Origin: Trema orientale
Taxonomy: Eukaryota > Streptophyta > Magnoliopsida > Rosales > Cannabaceae
Direction of reading: 5' to 3'
Assembly (NCBI GenBank): GCA_002914845.1
Contig: JXTC01000002.1
Coordinates: 3,486,107 to 3,550,106 of the forward strand
Length of the DNA: 64,000 nucleotides
The translations under genes were made by a program, and so were the position numbers. A model generated the notes under the pieces. The model saw only the letters and a program-made list of their open reading frames with translations, made no database searches and had not been told where the DNA came from. Of the stretch, positions 23,524-34,506 are shown one piece after another. Within the stretch, counting starts at the first letter, position 1, and each line of letters starts with the position of its first letter.

Positions 23524-25270
23524 AAATGTTGTAGTGAACAAGTTCTTTTTTCAAGTGACGTGATATGATAATTTACTTGTAAGAGTAGCTAGAGTAGCTA
23601 GGGCGAGCATAATTTTTATTCTATATTTAGTGATCCTTGTAACACTGTTTGATCTATATGTTGCCCTGGTCTATAAAATAGATTTGCTTATTTGCTGGCC
23701 TCTGAATGCTATGGTCCACGGTACACATTCTAAGGCTAATCAGTTCTCAGCTCAATTGTACTGAGCTAAATCATGGTAAATCACGGTAACAGGATGTAAA
23801 CTTATGCCAATCAATTTAACATACGATGAATAGACATTTGTATTTGTCACCTACGAATTCACTTATAATTTACCTGTTGTGAAAATAATGAATGCAAGTG
23901 CACGTATCGAACAAATATAAAGTGTAAGTATAAGTATCGTTTCTATGAGCACTGTATTTATTAAGTATCAAAATTATTTTAACTCTAATTTTATTTGAAA
24001 ATAAATTAAAAAGAAAATTTACGCAAAATAAAATAAATCAAAGCAAAATAAAATAAATGGGACTTCAAAAGACCGAAGGCCTAAGGTTTCCGATTTCACA
24101 AAGACTAATTATGTCTAAATCTCCCATTTAATTAAATCAAATTTTATTTCATATGTTGACATCGAATTTCTCTAATATAATTAGTAATCTTTCTCAAGTA
24201 TTAATAATTTAATTTAAATAGCAAAGTTATACATCTCTGTCAAAACTCTAAACTAGTCAAATTTCATTAAGAACAAGAAATTCATAAGTACTGTACGAAT
24301 CACATAAATATATATTTCTATCTTATGTCAATTTATGGTATTTCAATTAGGTCAAATTCAATTATCACTTCTTAGTCTCAAATTAAATTTAAAATCATGC
24401 AATTATTGATCAGGCAATCACAAGCATTAAGAACAAATTGAAATACTAACATATATTGGAATAAAGCTCTAATTTAATTAAACTAAGAAAATTTAGATAT
24501 TCATAATCCAGCTATATCGTAGCCCTAGAAAAGAAAACTAGTGCATAGCTAAACTAAAAATAAACATTGAAAATAAAAGTAAAAAGTATTAAAAATAAAG
24601 AGAATAGAGAAAAAGAATAATGGATTTGAGTAGAAGCGCTCCTGTCTCCTGCTCGCGCTATCCCTTTTCTCCTCTTGAATTTTCTCTAAATCTCTCTTTG
24701 GAGTGCTATTTTCTCTCTCTAGAATAGTGTGTTTCTATTCTATCATGTTCTAGCTATTTATAAGTGCTGAAGGAGAGTTTCCCAATTGTACACAAATTCC
24801 TATACTCAATCCTTGGTAGAATGATGTGTCAATTTCCTATTCAAACTCATCTCTTTCTTTCTCTTCTTTTCTCACATTCTATAAAATAATTTATATATAA
24901 AAAGCTAAGAGTCCTAAGAATCTTAATTCAATTACAAAACTAAATAAAGGAATTTAAAAGAAAGTAACATTCTAATTTAAAATAAGATAAAAACCTAATT
25001 AAAGATAATCTAATTCCTAAAAGACAATAATGATAATAATAATCTTAATCATTAATCATCATAATCTGCATCAAATGTATTTCATATTTTATATTGAAAT
25101 CATATATTATATCATTAATTTTAATCATTAATCATCATAATCTGCATCAAATGTATTTCATATTTTATATTGAAATCATATATTCAAAGACACGTATACG
25201 TTAGGCACATCTTCCAAAACTAGTAAGATAATAAGGGGCATTTTTTAATTTTATTTTTAGGTAAGAAGTG
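23524..25270. other. 3' flank of the DUF4220 gene, with possible decayed LTR sequence
   Basis: The first few hundred bases should be the 3' UTR. From about 23,885 the text (ATGCAAGTGCACGTATCGAA followed by long AT-rich sequence with TCTCCCATTTAATT-type blocks) looks like the inverted end of an LTR; a loosely similar opening occurs at 62,750. No terminal repeats or primer site are seen, so the class is uncertain. Confidence 0.4.
25045..25184. repeat. Tandem duplication, 76-bp period
   Basis: TTAATCATTAATCATCATAA begins at 25,045 and again at 25,121; the following 64 bases are identical between the copies. The near-identity shows a recent event. Confidence 0.9.
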
Positions 25271-25278
25271 GTATTGTG

Positions 25279-25985
25279 TAGGGATGTCAACGGAGCGGGA
25301 CAGGACCGGTTTTGTGGTTACTATTTCCATCCCTATTATTATTTTACTATACTATCGCTGCATAATTCACTATTTCATTTGATGCGGGGCAATTTTGGAG
25401 AATCCCCATCGGCGATCGGTTTACCCATTGGTATATCGGGATCCCCATTTGAAATCGTCATCTTGAATAAATTAAACAATCTTATGTTAGTCCAAATCTT
25501 TTAAAAGTCTAAATATATCCAAAAAAAATCAAAATTAATGTTAACTTCGTTAAAAATTCTAATTTTAGACCTAAATAACTAAAAAACACATTCAAATAAA
25601 ATTTTAACATATTAGAATTGTCAAATGTAAAATATTTAATACCAAAATTATATAGCATATCATTCATTCATAAAGTCATTCATTCATAAAGCTAGCACAA
25701 TCCCAAATAACTCAAATAATATTAGTATATGACTATACATTATTAGATTTTTTTTTTTGAAAAAATCTACTTGAATCACTATTATATAAAAAAATAGAAA
25801 TTAACTTATATATAATTAGGGCGGGGTCAGTGTGGGCACTCAATCCTAAGCCCACCCCGTCCTGTTAAATATTAAACGGGGAATCCCCCCTCCATCTCCC
25901 GCACCATTTATAACGATGAAAGTCTGCCCCATTCGGACTAGTGCACCGCGATGCACCATCTCGTTCGGTGAAATTGACATCCTTA
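25279..25985. mobile_element. hAT-type MITE with TIR and 8-bp TSD
   Basis: The left end is TAGGGATGTCAA and the right end, reverse-complemented, is TAAGGATGTCAA (11 of 12 match). The flanks GTATTGTG (25,271-25,278) and GCATTGTG (25,986-25,993) form an 8-bp duplication with one mismatch, the length made by hAT transposases. The interior carries GGGGCGGG-like and CCCCGTCC-like blocks near the two ends, as in common plant repeats of this type. It has no coding capacity. Confidence 0.75.
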
Positions 25986-25993
25986 GCATTGTG

Positions 25994-26335
25994 TCTCCAA
26001 CTTTCCACTTTCTCCTATCGTCTCACCATTCTGGTTTCCCTGTTTTTGGGCATAAATTGCATCTACAACTTCTCCATGGACTTTAAACTAAAGAGCTTCC
26101 TTTCTTTAGCATTGGCATGTGCCCACATTTTGAAGGTTATTTAACGTAGCACTACCTTCAGGTCTTTCCAGTTCTCTAATACCTTTTTGAGGTAGAAACA
26201 TGTTAGTCAAAAGTAAGATTAATTGTTCATAAAAATCTCTCCCACTAATTCATTCATATATTATTGCCGCTTATGATTATACATAAATACATAAAAATCA
26301 TGATATATATATTCACATTTGCAAGCATCAGTAGT
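25994..26335. other. Spacer, no gene seen
   Basis: Non-coding between the hAT MITE and the duplicated 51-bp unit. It could be the decayed upstream flank of the truncated DUF4220 copy. Confidence 0.4.
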
Positions 26336-26437
26336 TTGATAATCTTGTCAAAAAGAAGTGAGAGAATTACGGAAAGAGCACGGAGCTTGATAATCTTGTC
26401 AAAAAGAAGTGAGAGAATTACGGAAAGAGTGCGAGCT
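26336..26437. repeat. Tandem duplication, 51-bp period
   Basis: TTGATAATCTTGTCAAAAAG begins at 26,336 and again at 26,387; about 43 bp are identical (through ACGGAAAGAG). The second copy runs into the DUF4220 fragment. Confidence 0.85.
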
Positions 26438-26621
26438 CCGTGCTCTGGTTCTAACTAGCCTTGTCTTGCAGATCATCCTTATTTTTTTCGGAAACCGGAG
26501 AAAACATTCAACCAGCAACAAAGTCAGAGTCATTCTATGGCTCGCCTACTTATCACTCGGTCGCAACAGTTTCACTTGGCGTACTCTCTAACAACCAAGA
26601 AGAAAATTCCAAGTCAGGCAA
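26400..26621 (+). pseudogene. Truncated DUF4220 gene fragment
   Basis: The plus strand encodes ELRALVLTSLVLQIILIFFG, NRRKHSTSNK and VRVILWLAYLS, then after a frame change near 26,560 VATVSLGVLSN. This aligns with the N-terminus of the intact gene at 21,424 (MVLFSLVCQTILILSG, SRRKYST, LLWLAYLSADW). The fragment covers only about the first 70 residues and stops where retrotransposon LTR sequence begins at about 26,622. I did not find the missing 3' part downstream of the retrotransposon cluster. It is a dead paralogue, cut by insertion or deletion. Confidence 0.8.
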
Positions 26622-26761
26622 CGATAAATTAGAAGCTAATTTCAGTTAGTACTTACCAATTATAAATCAAGTACTCTCCGCGGAATCGGCACTCTCTTAC
26701 TCTATATTACTTGTTATAACCCATATATTTGTCATGTTTGTGTGTTAGAAATAGCTCAACA
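26622..26761 (+). repeat. LTR family 1, copy A (3' end only)
   Basis: Matches the last 140 bp of the other family-1 LTRs (AATTAGAAGCTAATTTC... TTAGAAATAGCTCAACA). The rest is missing; the left side is the DUF4220 fragment. Confidence 0.85.
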
Positions 26762-26767
26762 AGTTTT

Positions 26768-26785
26768 TGGCTCCGTTACTGGGGA
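26768..26785 (+). other. Primer-binding site (tRNA-Asp type)
   Basis: TGGCTCCGTTACTGGGGA, three mismatches from TGGCGCCGTTGCCGGGGA, six bases after the LTR end. It is the usual primer site of Athila/Tat elements. Confidence 0.8.
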
Positions 26786-26872
26786 GTACGGTGATTTACT
26801 ATTTGTTAATACTAATATCAATTAGTTTCAATTTAATTCAAATTTTTGTTTTTATTGTGAATCTTAGATGTT

Positions 26873-28485
26873 TTGTGTTGCTATATGAGACGCACGAGGA
26901 GTGTAGGATTCATACCATTTGATCCTGAGATTGAGTGTACCTTGAGAGAAATCCGAAGACAAAGGAATCAAGTAGTCAACCCTCAAGTCGCTATGGGAGA
27001 CCGAGACAACGCTAGAACTTTGAGAGACTTTGCAGTTCCTATTCTCGAAGGGTTTGGTCCTAGCATTCGGAGGCCGGCTATTAATGCTATCAACTTTGAA
27101 TTGAAGCTGGCAATCATTCAGATGGTGCAAACTATGTGCCAATTTGGTGGCTTACCAAGTGATGCTCCTAACCAACACATCATGAATTTTCTGGAGATAT
27201 GCGACACGTTTAAGCACAACGGAGTTAGCGAGGATGCCATTCGCTTGAGGTTGTTCCCATTCTCCTTGAGGGATAAGGTTAAGGGCTGGTTGAATACCTT
27301 ACCCTCGGGATCAATCACTACATGGGATGACTTAGCTCAGAAATTTCTTGCTAAGTTCTTCCCTCTAGCCAAGACCGCTAAGCTGAGAAATGACATCACT
27401 TCTTCTGTGCAATTTGATAATGAATGCTTGTACAAGGCTTAGGAGTACTATAAGGAGTTGATGAGGAAGTGTCCACACCATGGGATACCAAAGTGGCTTC
27501 TTGTTCAAACATTCTATAATGATTTGATGGGTCATTTGAGGACCATTGTAGATGCGGCAGCCAGTGGCATATTGATGGGTAAATCAACGGACGATGCCTA
27601 TGAGCTTTTGGAAGAAATGGCAGCGAATAACTACCGATAGCCTTCCAAGCATGTCAACCTAAGGAGAGCCTCAAGTGTCAATAAGTTAGAAGTTATTTCT
27701 TCATTGGAAGCTCAAGTTAATGTGTTGACCAAGAACTTGGAGTCAATAACCAAGAAGCTCAAGTCTATGGTGATCCATGAAATGCATGCAATGCAAAGCT
27801 CAGCTGGAGCTTGTGAGCAATGTGGTGATAACCACTTGAGTTCTTATTTCCCTTTGGACACAGAGTCAGCTTACTTTGTGGGGAACTACAGCCAACCACA
27901 CCGCAACAATCCCTACTCCAACTCTTATAATTCGGTGTGGAGAAATCATCCCAAATTTTTCTTAGAGTAACCAAAATCAACATGGGCAAAATCTAAACGC
28001 AAGATCGATTCAACATCAAGTATTCTAGAATCAAGAGCAATCAACACAAGAGAAGAAACCATCTATGGAGGAGATACTCATGCAATACATCTCAAAGAAT
28101 GAAGTAACCTTTCAAATTCAAGCGGCCACCATGAGAACCTTAGAGACACAACTTGGCCAATTGGCAAATGCTATAACCAACCGCACTCAAGGAGCGTTAC
28201 CGAGCAATACCGAGGTAAATCTAAGAAACGAGGGCAAGGAGCATTGTAATGCCATCACATTGAGAAGTGGGAAGGAGTTAGTGAACAATGTTGAGAATCC
28301 TACTTCACCCTCTAAGCAAATTATTGAAGAAGTTTTGGAGGAGAAGCAAGCTAAAAAAAATGATGGAGAGAAGCCAATTAAAGATGTGAGCATTAGGAGT
28401 CCTTCAACTTTACTATTAAAGCCATGTCCCTATAATCCACTACTACCGTTCCCCCAACGCTTTCAAAAGAAGAAGCTTGACCAAT
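26873..28485 (+). pseudogene. Athila-like gag
   Basis: Capsid-type structural protein of the retrotransposon. The first block (26,873-27,439) contains NARTLRDFAVPILEGFG, PAINAINFELKLAIIQMV, QFGGLPSDAPNQHIMNFLEI, LRLFPFSLRDKVKGWL and TWDDLAQKFLAKFFPLAKT, the retrotransposon gag core (PF03732 type). A TAG at 27,440 replaces the expected Trp in the EAW.YYKEL motif. Reading continues as KCPHHGIPKWLLVQTFYN, then after further stops a CEQCGDNHLSS knuckle-like block (27,820s) and LETQLGQLANAI, CNAITLRSGKE (about 28,140-28,275), the usual gag-protease linker. At least three stops (27,440, 27,638, 27,968) disable it. Confidence 0.88.
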
Positions 28486-28489
28486 AATT

Positions 28490-29140
28490 CTCCAAGTTCT
28501 TGGAAGCGTTTAAGCAACTATACATCAATATTGCTTTTACCAAGGCACTTGAGCAAATACTGAGCTATGTAAAGTTTATGAAGGAGATCCTTTCCAAGAA
28601 AAGTAGGTTGGGGGAATATGAGACCGTTACTCTCACAGAGGAGTGCAGTGCCATTCTTCAAAATAAGCTTCCTCCTAAGCTCGAGGATCCAGGTAGCTTC
28701 AACATTCCGTGCACTATTGGTGATCGTTTCTTCGGTAAGGCATTATGTGATTTGGGAGCTAATGTCAATTTAATGCATTTTCTGTGTCTCGAAAACTTGG
28801 TTTGGGTGAAGCAAGGCCAACTACTACCATGCTCCAATTTGCTGATCGGTCTATCAAGTATCCACGAGGAATCATTGAGAATGTGCTAGTGAAGGTGGAC
28901 ATGCTGTTCTTCCTAGTTGATTTCATTGTTCTTGACATGGAAGAAGATGCAAATCTTCCAATCATCCTTAGAAGACCGCTCTTAGGAACGGGGAGGACAA
29001 TGATTAATGTGTACAAAAGAGAACTTACCATGAGGGTGGAGGATCAAGTCATATCCTTCAATACGTTCAAAGAGGCAGATTCTCCTAGTAACATCAATAA
29101 CTGTTACAGAGTAGACTTGGTGAAGGAGAGCACTAAAGAC
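28490..29140 (+). pseudogene. Athila-like aspartic protease region
   Basis: Starts with LEAFKQLYINIAFTKALEQI and YVKFMKEILSKK, then CSAILQNKLPPKLEDPGSF, IPCTIGD and ALCDLGANVNLMHF. DLGAN is the active-site block (DLGAS usual, Asp-Leu-Gly retained, Ser to Asn). A frame change near 28,785-28,800 leads into KLGLGEARPTTTMLQFADRS, YPRGIIENVLVKVD, DFIVLDMEEDANLPIILRRP and LGTGR, the protease C-terminal half. Processing of Gag-Pol would be its role in an intact element; this copy is broken by the stop at 28,485 and the frame change. Confidence 0.87.
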
Positions 29141-29539
29141 AATGCATTGAAAGAAGCTCCATTGATCAATCATAAGGCCTCTATCACTCATCCCGTTGAT
29201 AAAGAGGCAAAAAAGGCTCAAGGGAACGCCAAGGTTATAGAAGCCACACAACAGTCTTCTAAGTCTAATCCTATAATTGGAGTCATGATACCTTCACTCT
29301 CATCCTCCAGTCACCACAAGCCTCATAAGAAGGATACAAAGAAGTGGAAGACAAAGAAGAAAAACCATGGTGATCATCACTTTGAACCAGGACCAAGAGG
29401 TGTGCTTGGTTCATCTTATCTAAAGCTCTTCTCAGGTAAGCTCAAGGCAAGATGGTCGGGGCCATTCAAAGAAACTAATGTATCTCCATGTGGTGCAACT
29501 AGAAGAATCAAGGTGGACGTACAAAAGCTCAAGGATTAG
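29140..29539 (+). pseudogene. Linker fused to integrase C-terminal tail; RT, RNase H and integrase core deleted
   Basis: The open frame that carries the protease half (28,784-29,539, 251 aa) runs on through a Lys/Ser-rich linker and ends with YLKLFSGKLKARWSGPFKET, then GATRRIKVDVQKLKD. In Athila-type Pol, LKLFPGKL.SRWSGPF lies at the end of integrase, about 1,000 residues after the protease. The whole reverse transcriptase, RNase H and integrase core is therefore missing, yet the two ends are joined in one frame. It cannot be autonomous. Confidence 0.82.
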
Positions 29540-29604
29540 CTGGGAAGAGATCTTGATCGAGCTAAATCATGCACTGCCTCACTCAATCCTCCATAAGGAG
29601 CGGC

Positions 29605-29660
29605 TATGTCAAGTTAGGGACGTTAAACAAGCGCTACTTGGGAGGCAACCCAAGAATATT
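29605..29660 (+). other. Conserved post-pol hairpin segment of the Athila-like element
   Basis: Contains GACGTTAAACAAGCGCTAC and then a 6-bp stem hairpin CTTGGG-AGGCAA-CCCAAG (29,637-29,654). From memory, Athila-type elements carry a very similar GACGTTAAA...GGGAGGCAACCC segment just downstream of pol. Confidence 0.6.
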
Positions 29661-29774
29661 GTGAATAAAGAGAGAAGTATGTTTGAAGTTATTTTTTTGT
29701 GATTGTGTTGAAGACTAGCTGATGAAGGTATTGGTGGAAGGACTTGATTGAAGAAAATTTGAGGAGAGTTGACA

Positions 29775-30065
29775 TTTTGGCACCCCAAGAGCTCAAATTG
29801 GCGCTCCAGCGCCAATCTGGGGTGCCACAAACAGAAACTTGGCGCCCCAGTGCCACAAAATGGTACCCCAGCACCAAAAGTTGCCATATCCCCAGGTGTT
29901 GGCACCCTAGCGCCATAAAACGGTGGCCCGGTGTCAAAATTCATGAATTATCCTAGTGATGGCACCCCAGGAGCTCAAAATAGCGCCTTGGCACCATTCT
30001 GGGGTGCCAAAATCAGGGACTCGGTGCCCCAGAGCCAAAAATTGGCACCCTTGCCCCAATATCAA
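29775..30065 (+). repeat. GC-rich quasi-palindrome block in 3' internal region (block 1)
   Basis: 16-mers such as TGGCGCTCCAGCGCCA (29,801), TGGCGCCCCAGTGCCA (29,841), TGGTACCCCAGCACCA (29,862) and TGGCACCCTAGCGCCA (29,900) recur, often 21 bp apart (29,841 to 29,862; 29,900 to 29,921; 29,960 to 29,981). Confidence 0.8.
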
Positions 30066-31180
30066 GAAATGGAGTTAATGGACCGTGCCTTTATTTTCTT
30101 TTTCCTCCTCTTCTTCTCCTTCCATGGCTGCCTCCCTCTCTTTCTCTCTATCCCAACGTCAACACTATAGTTAGTTCTTAGCTTATTTTCTTTATTTTCT
30201 TGTGAGTTTCTCTTTGAATTTTTCATATTTAGAAAGTGATATTATTGAGAGCAAATATTTGAGAAAGGAATCAAGAGAGTAAGAACCAACCTTGAGGGAG
30301 GAGATTGACAACCTCCATTAACACCTTAAAGCTTTTCAAAGAGGGAGAATTCTAAAACTCTTTTCTCTTTGATATTTTGTATTTCTTGAATTTATCGTAT
30401 GAAAATGTTATTTGTTCTCAATTTATATTATGAACTAAATTCCTCTTTGTCTAGTTTTACTATGTGAGCCTACCTTGTATCTTTTGTTTGTTTATTTCTC
30501 TACTCTTTCATTAATCTAATCCATTGTTGAGTTATTTATTTTACTTTATACTTATTGCTTCTATTTAATTGATCACTAAATAGAGTGTTGAGCAAAACAT
30601 TTATGAACTTGGGAAGGGAATTTAGGTTTGGACGTAGGTAGAATAACATAGGATCATATAATATTGTGTGAGTTTGCATAGAATAGGAATATATCTATGT
30701 GACTTATGCAACCTTTGTGTGAGAATAACTAAACTTAATGAATCTAGACAATTTATGTCAGGAGTAACAGATTAGCTTGTCTAGATATTTTCACTTATGT
30801 CTTGGAAATGAGTTTGTGAATACATTTGAATTCTCGGTTGACAACTCTTGTGGATTAATTAATTTAAGAGGGAAATTGGGAAATTGTGTGTTTAAAGGAT
30901 AGTTAGGGAATTAGTAAACCTAGATATTTTTTTTATTGCTTGCTTTTATTTATTTTGCATGCTAGTTTAGTCGCTTTTTTTTATTTCTTAAAAATCTATG
31001 TTTCGATTGTTTAGATAAAATTAGAATTGAGATAATTTTAACACTTAGCTTAGACTTAGTAATCAATCCTCGTGGGTTCGACACTCTAACTCCTAAATCT
31101 ATATTACTTGTGACCGTGTGCACTTACAAGAAAGTGTGTGAGTATAATTTATAATTGCACATTACAACTAACAACATTTT
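30066..31180 (+). mobile_element. LTR family 2 fragment (3' part), plus orientation
   Basis: From about 30,160 the sequence matches the reverse complement of the minus-strand LTR at 44,340-45,350: CAACACTATAGTTAGTTCTT, the GGAGGAGATTGACAACCTCC block, TGAATCTAGACAATTTATGT, and the terminal CGTGGGTTCGACACTCTAAC and GTGACCGTGTGCACTTACA. Upstream, 30,108-30,160 (TTCTCCTTCCATGGCTGCCT) is in the opposite orientation relative to the rest of that LTR. Confidence 0.75.
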
Positions 31181-31410
31181 GCCAAATCCCTAGGTGTTGG
31201 CGCGCCGGCGTCGAATTTCGTGATTTACCCAGTGGTTGGCACCTTAGTGGGTCAAAAATATTGGCACCTTAGTGGGTCAAAAATGGTGCCCCGGCGCCAT
31301 TCTAGGGCGACACACTAGCACCAAAAATTGGCACCGCGGCGCAAAATATACATCGGTGCTTAGGTTGTGGTGCCCCGGTGCCACCTAGTAGGAGAAAAAA
31401 AAAAACTTCC
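31181..31410 (+). repeat. GC-rich quasi-palindrome block (block 2)
   Basis: Resembles block 1 and the block at 39,900-40,230 (CCTAGGTGTTGGCGCGCCGG versus CCCAGGTGCTGGCGCCCCAG). The duplicate GGCACCTTAGTGGGTCAAAA occurs twice at 31,239 and 31,263. Confidence 0.75.
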
Positions 31411-32862
31411 CTCGTTTGGTACTGCCGCCGACACTGCTGTTAGCTGAAAGTGTTCAACTTGGCGACCACTGCACCCTGGAGGTCGACTGAGTGGCCTTCG
31501 ATCAGGTAAGTGCCTGTTCCTCCTTGTTATTTCATGTTTAGTGCATTAGGAACAATGCACACTTTAAGTCTGGGGAGAGTTTTTAGCACTTATCTGTTTT
31601 GTCTTCGTGAGCATTTTAATTGGTTAAACTTTTAAACTGTTTTCCCTTTGTTTTATTTTAGTTTATTCAGTTTCTTTCTTTCTTTCATAGTTTGTAGTTA
31701 TCTTTTGTTTAGTTGTTTTTTTTTGTGTTATTTTGAGCTTTTGATAGAGGTTAACGGTCGATGATATTTTTGTGAGTTTGTGTAAAATAACTCTTTAGAA
31801 ACATTTGGTATCATGACTATTTGTGTGCTTAAATCTTTTGTGATTTTGCTTTGTGAACAACTCTTGAACACATTTTACACGTAGTTGTGAGCATTTAGTC
31901 TTGAATTGCTTAGAGTAGCTTTATGCTTGTGGCTTAGAAGAATTTTGAGTCTCATGTCATCTTAGAACCGGTTTAATTGTCAATCGAGGTGAAATCCTAG
32001 GTAGCATGAAAATCAAAGAAATGATGTAGGCCATTTTGGACCAGTTGAGCCTTTCAAGCCTACCCGTAAATGTAATATCATTAGTCACCCCTATTGAGTC
32101 AAATTTCTTAGCCTTTTCATTTTTGAGCTCTATAAACTCTTGACCGATAAATAATTTCCCAAATTATCTCACCTTATACCATAGATGCATGAAAGTAAAT
32201 TTTGAATTTGTGTTGAAGCGTGAATGGTTTTCGAAGACCGAAAATGAGAAGTCTTTTTGAAGGAAGAATTTTGGCTACCTTAAATTTGTAGTTGGTTTAA
32301 AAAAGAATGAAAAAAAATGAAAACTGGGTTAAAAAATTAAGTCTAGGGGAAATTGCTATGGTATGCTTGAGAGAGTTGTATTCATTGAGCAAAAACGACA
32401 TCTATGGTGTGAATAAGCCTAAATGATACCATTCCATCCACCCGTACCCAAGCTTTGCATTACAAGCTGATTAAAGACCTATTAATCTTCGATTGAGTGC
32501 TATTCTACATTAGTGGAGATTGACATGAAAAGCGGGCTTATGAGGTGGCTCCGTAAGTTTTATTGAGACAGTTCTTAATATGTATTCTAAGTTTGCATAA
32601 AGCACCAGGCATAAAAGGTTAAATGCAGACAACTATTACACACACTAAGAGTTGACAACAAAGCGAAGCTACTAGCAAATTTGAAATTCTAAACTATTGT
32701 GATGCTTTAAGTTTCTTTTGAGTTATATACCTTTTCGAGAATGTTGAGACAAGGTTAACCTGATTCAAAAGTCTTGTTTGTGTGTGGTTTTTGTTAATTC
32801 TTGTTTTTTTTCATATTTTGTTTTAGATCGAGGACAAGCTTTAGCTTAAGTTTGGGGGTATG
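31411..32862 (+). other. 3' non-coding internal region of family-1 element, ending in polypurine tract
   Basis: Homologous to 36,780-37,979 and 40,241-41,733. Carries TAGTGCATTAGGAACAATGC then a GTCTGGGG tract near 31,570, and ends with TTAAGTTTGGGGGTATG (32,846-32,862), the presumed polypurine primer directly before the LTR. No protein is encoded. Confidence 0.7.
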
Positions 32863-34372
32863 TGATAATTGTATTTTACACTTATCTTTACTATACTTTC
32901 GAGCTTAAGAATTGCTCGTCTTTGAGCTCTTTTTACTTGTTTTGTTATTTTTAATGCATATTTCAGGTGAGAGATTGTTGAGCGAAGAATATTATTTTTA
33001 TGAGTTATTTTGGAGGAAAAGTCAAGTCGTTTAAGTGACAAATTCGCACAGTAACGAGAGAAGACCAGTGATAGAGCGTTTAGAGTGAAGTTAGAAGCGA
33101 GACAAGACAGCGCCATTTCACAGAAGATTTGGCGCTGTAGCCCCAAAATCATTGGGGCTGCGGCGCCAAACACACGAGGCCGCAGCCCCAATTCCATGGG
33201 ACTGCAGTCCCATTTTCTTGGCGCTGCGGCCTCAATTCCATAGGGCTGCAGCGCTAAGTTTATGGTGCTGCAGTGCCAACTTGTGGCACTACAGCACCAC
33301 CATTTAGCACCGCAGTGCCATCTTCCTACCAGCTTTGGCGCCGTAGCGCCAAAAAATTACAGAAAACCCGAAACTGAGTCGTGACAGCTCCTCTATTTAA
33401 CTTCTCTTTCTCTCATCTGAAGAGGTGGAAGAAAGGGGACAAAAACCCTAGCAGCCAAAGGGTTCCTAGAGCCATTTCTAAGGGAGAAAACAATAACAAG
33501 GAGAAGATTGAAGAAGGAGAAATCAGATTAGAAGCTTCAAAAGAGTTTTTTTATCTCTTACTCTTATCTTTCTCTCTTCTATTTTCTGCAAGATGATTAT
33601 GTATCAATCCTTACATATGTGTTGTGATTCTTTTTGTATGAACATGAGCTAAACTTCATTTTCAGGGAGGCAATTGAACCTCTAATGTAATTCAATTATT
33701 TAGTTTTCCTTTACTGTTCTTGATATCTGTTGTTGAGTTAATTGTTCTATCTTGAGCTTATTTACTTGGCCATTAAATAGAGTTATGTTGTGAAGTCTTT
33801 ATGAACTTAGGAAAGGGAATATAGGATTGGACATAGATAGAACATCACAAGATCGCCTAGTGTAGTGTGAGTTTACATAAGATAGGAATATACCTATGTG
33901 ATTTGTGCAACCATTATATGAGAACTACCAAACTTAATGAATCTAGTCAATTTATATTGGGAGTAAGATACTAGCTTGTCTAGATATTTTTACTTATATC
34001 TTGGAAAAGAGTTTATGAATACATTAAGATTTTTGGTTGTCAATTCTAAATAGACAATTGTTTTATGAGGAAAACTAGTAGTTGGAGGAGTTAGAGGATA
34101 GATTGCATCCCTAGGTCCCTTATTATTGCTTTAAGAATTATCTTTGGTTGCTTGCTTTCATTTTCTTTTTTTGCATTTTTACATTATATTCACTTTTCAA
34201 TTCTTGCTGAAAACTATCCATTCTTGTGGTTTGGATAAATTAGAAGCTAATTTTGGTTAGTAGTTACCAATTTTAAATCAAGTACTCTCCGTGTTATCGA
34301 CGCTCTCTTACTCTATATTGCTTGTTACGATCCGTATACTTGCAGTGTTTATTTTCTAGAAATAGCCCAACA
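32863..34372 (+). repeat. LTR family 1, copy B
   Basis: 1,510 bp, beginning TGATAATTGTATTTTACACT and ending AATAGCCCAACA. Contains the GC block at 33,130-33,352 and, downstream, AACTTCTCTTTCTCTCATCT and an AAACCCTAGCAGCCAAAGGG segment that look like the transcript leader. It is immediately followed by a primer site. Confidence 0.88.
33130..33352 (+). repeat. GC quasi-palindrome array with 22-bp period (LTR copy B)
   Basis: Ten 14-mers of the pattern GG(C/T)(G/A)CYGCAGYGCC start at 33,131, 33,154, 33,176, 33,198, 33,220, 33,242, 33,264, 33,285, 33,306 and 33,337. Spacings are 23, 22, 22, 22, 22, 22, 21, 21 and 31 bp. GGGACTGCAGTCCC (33,198) is a perfect palindrome. Flanks are AT-rich. Confidence 0.9.
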
Positions 34373-34378
34373 AGTTTT

Positions 34379-34396
34379 TGGTGCCGTTGCTGGGGA
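34379..34396 (+). other. Primer-binding site (tRNA-Asp type) after LTR B
   Basis: TGGTGCCGTTGCTGGGGA, two mismatches from the tRNA-Asp complement. Confidence 0.85.
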
Positions 34397-34506
34397 TAAA
34401 ATATTGTCCCTTTTGATTAAAAACTTGTATTCATTTTGGTTGTATTAAAAATGAATAATGACAATAATGATAGCACTCTTCAAGTTTTTATATGTTATCG
34501 TATGTT

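Noticed and set aside
32841..33197. Minus-strand 118-residue frame over the start of LTR copy B
   Set aside because: Lies across the polypurine tract and LTR boundary; not conserved in copies C and D.
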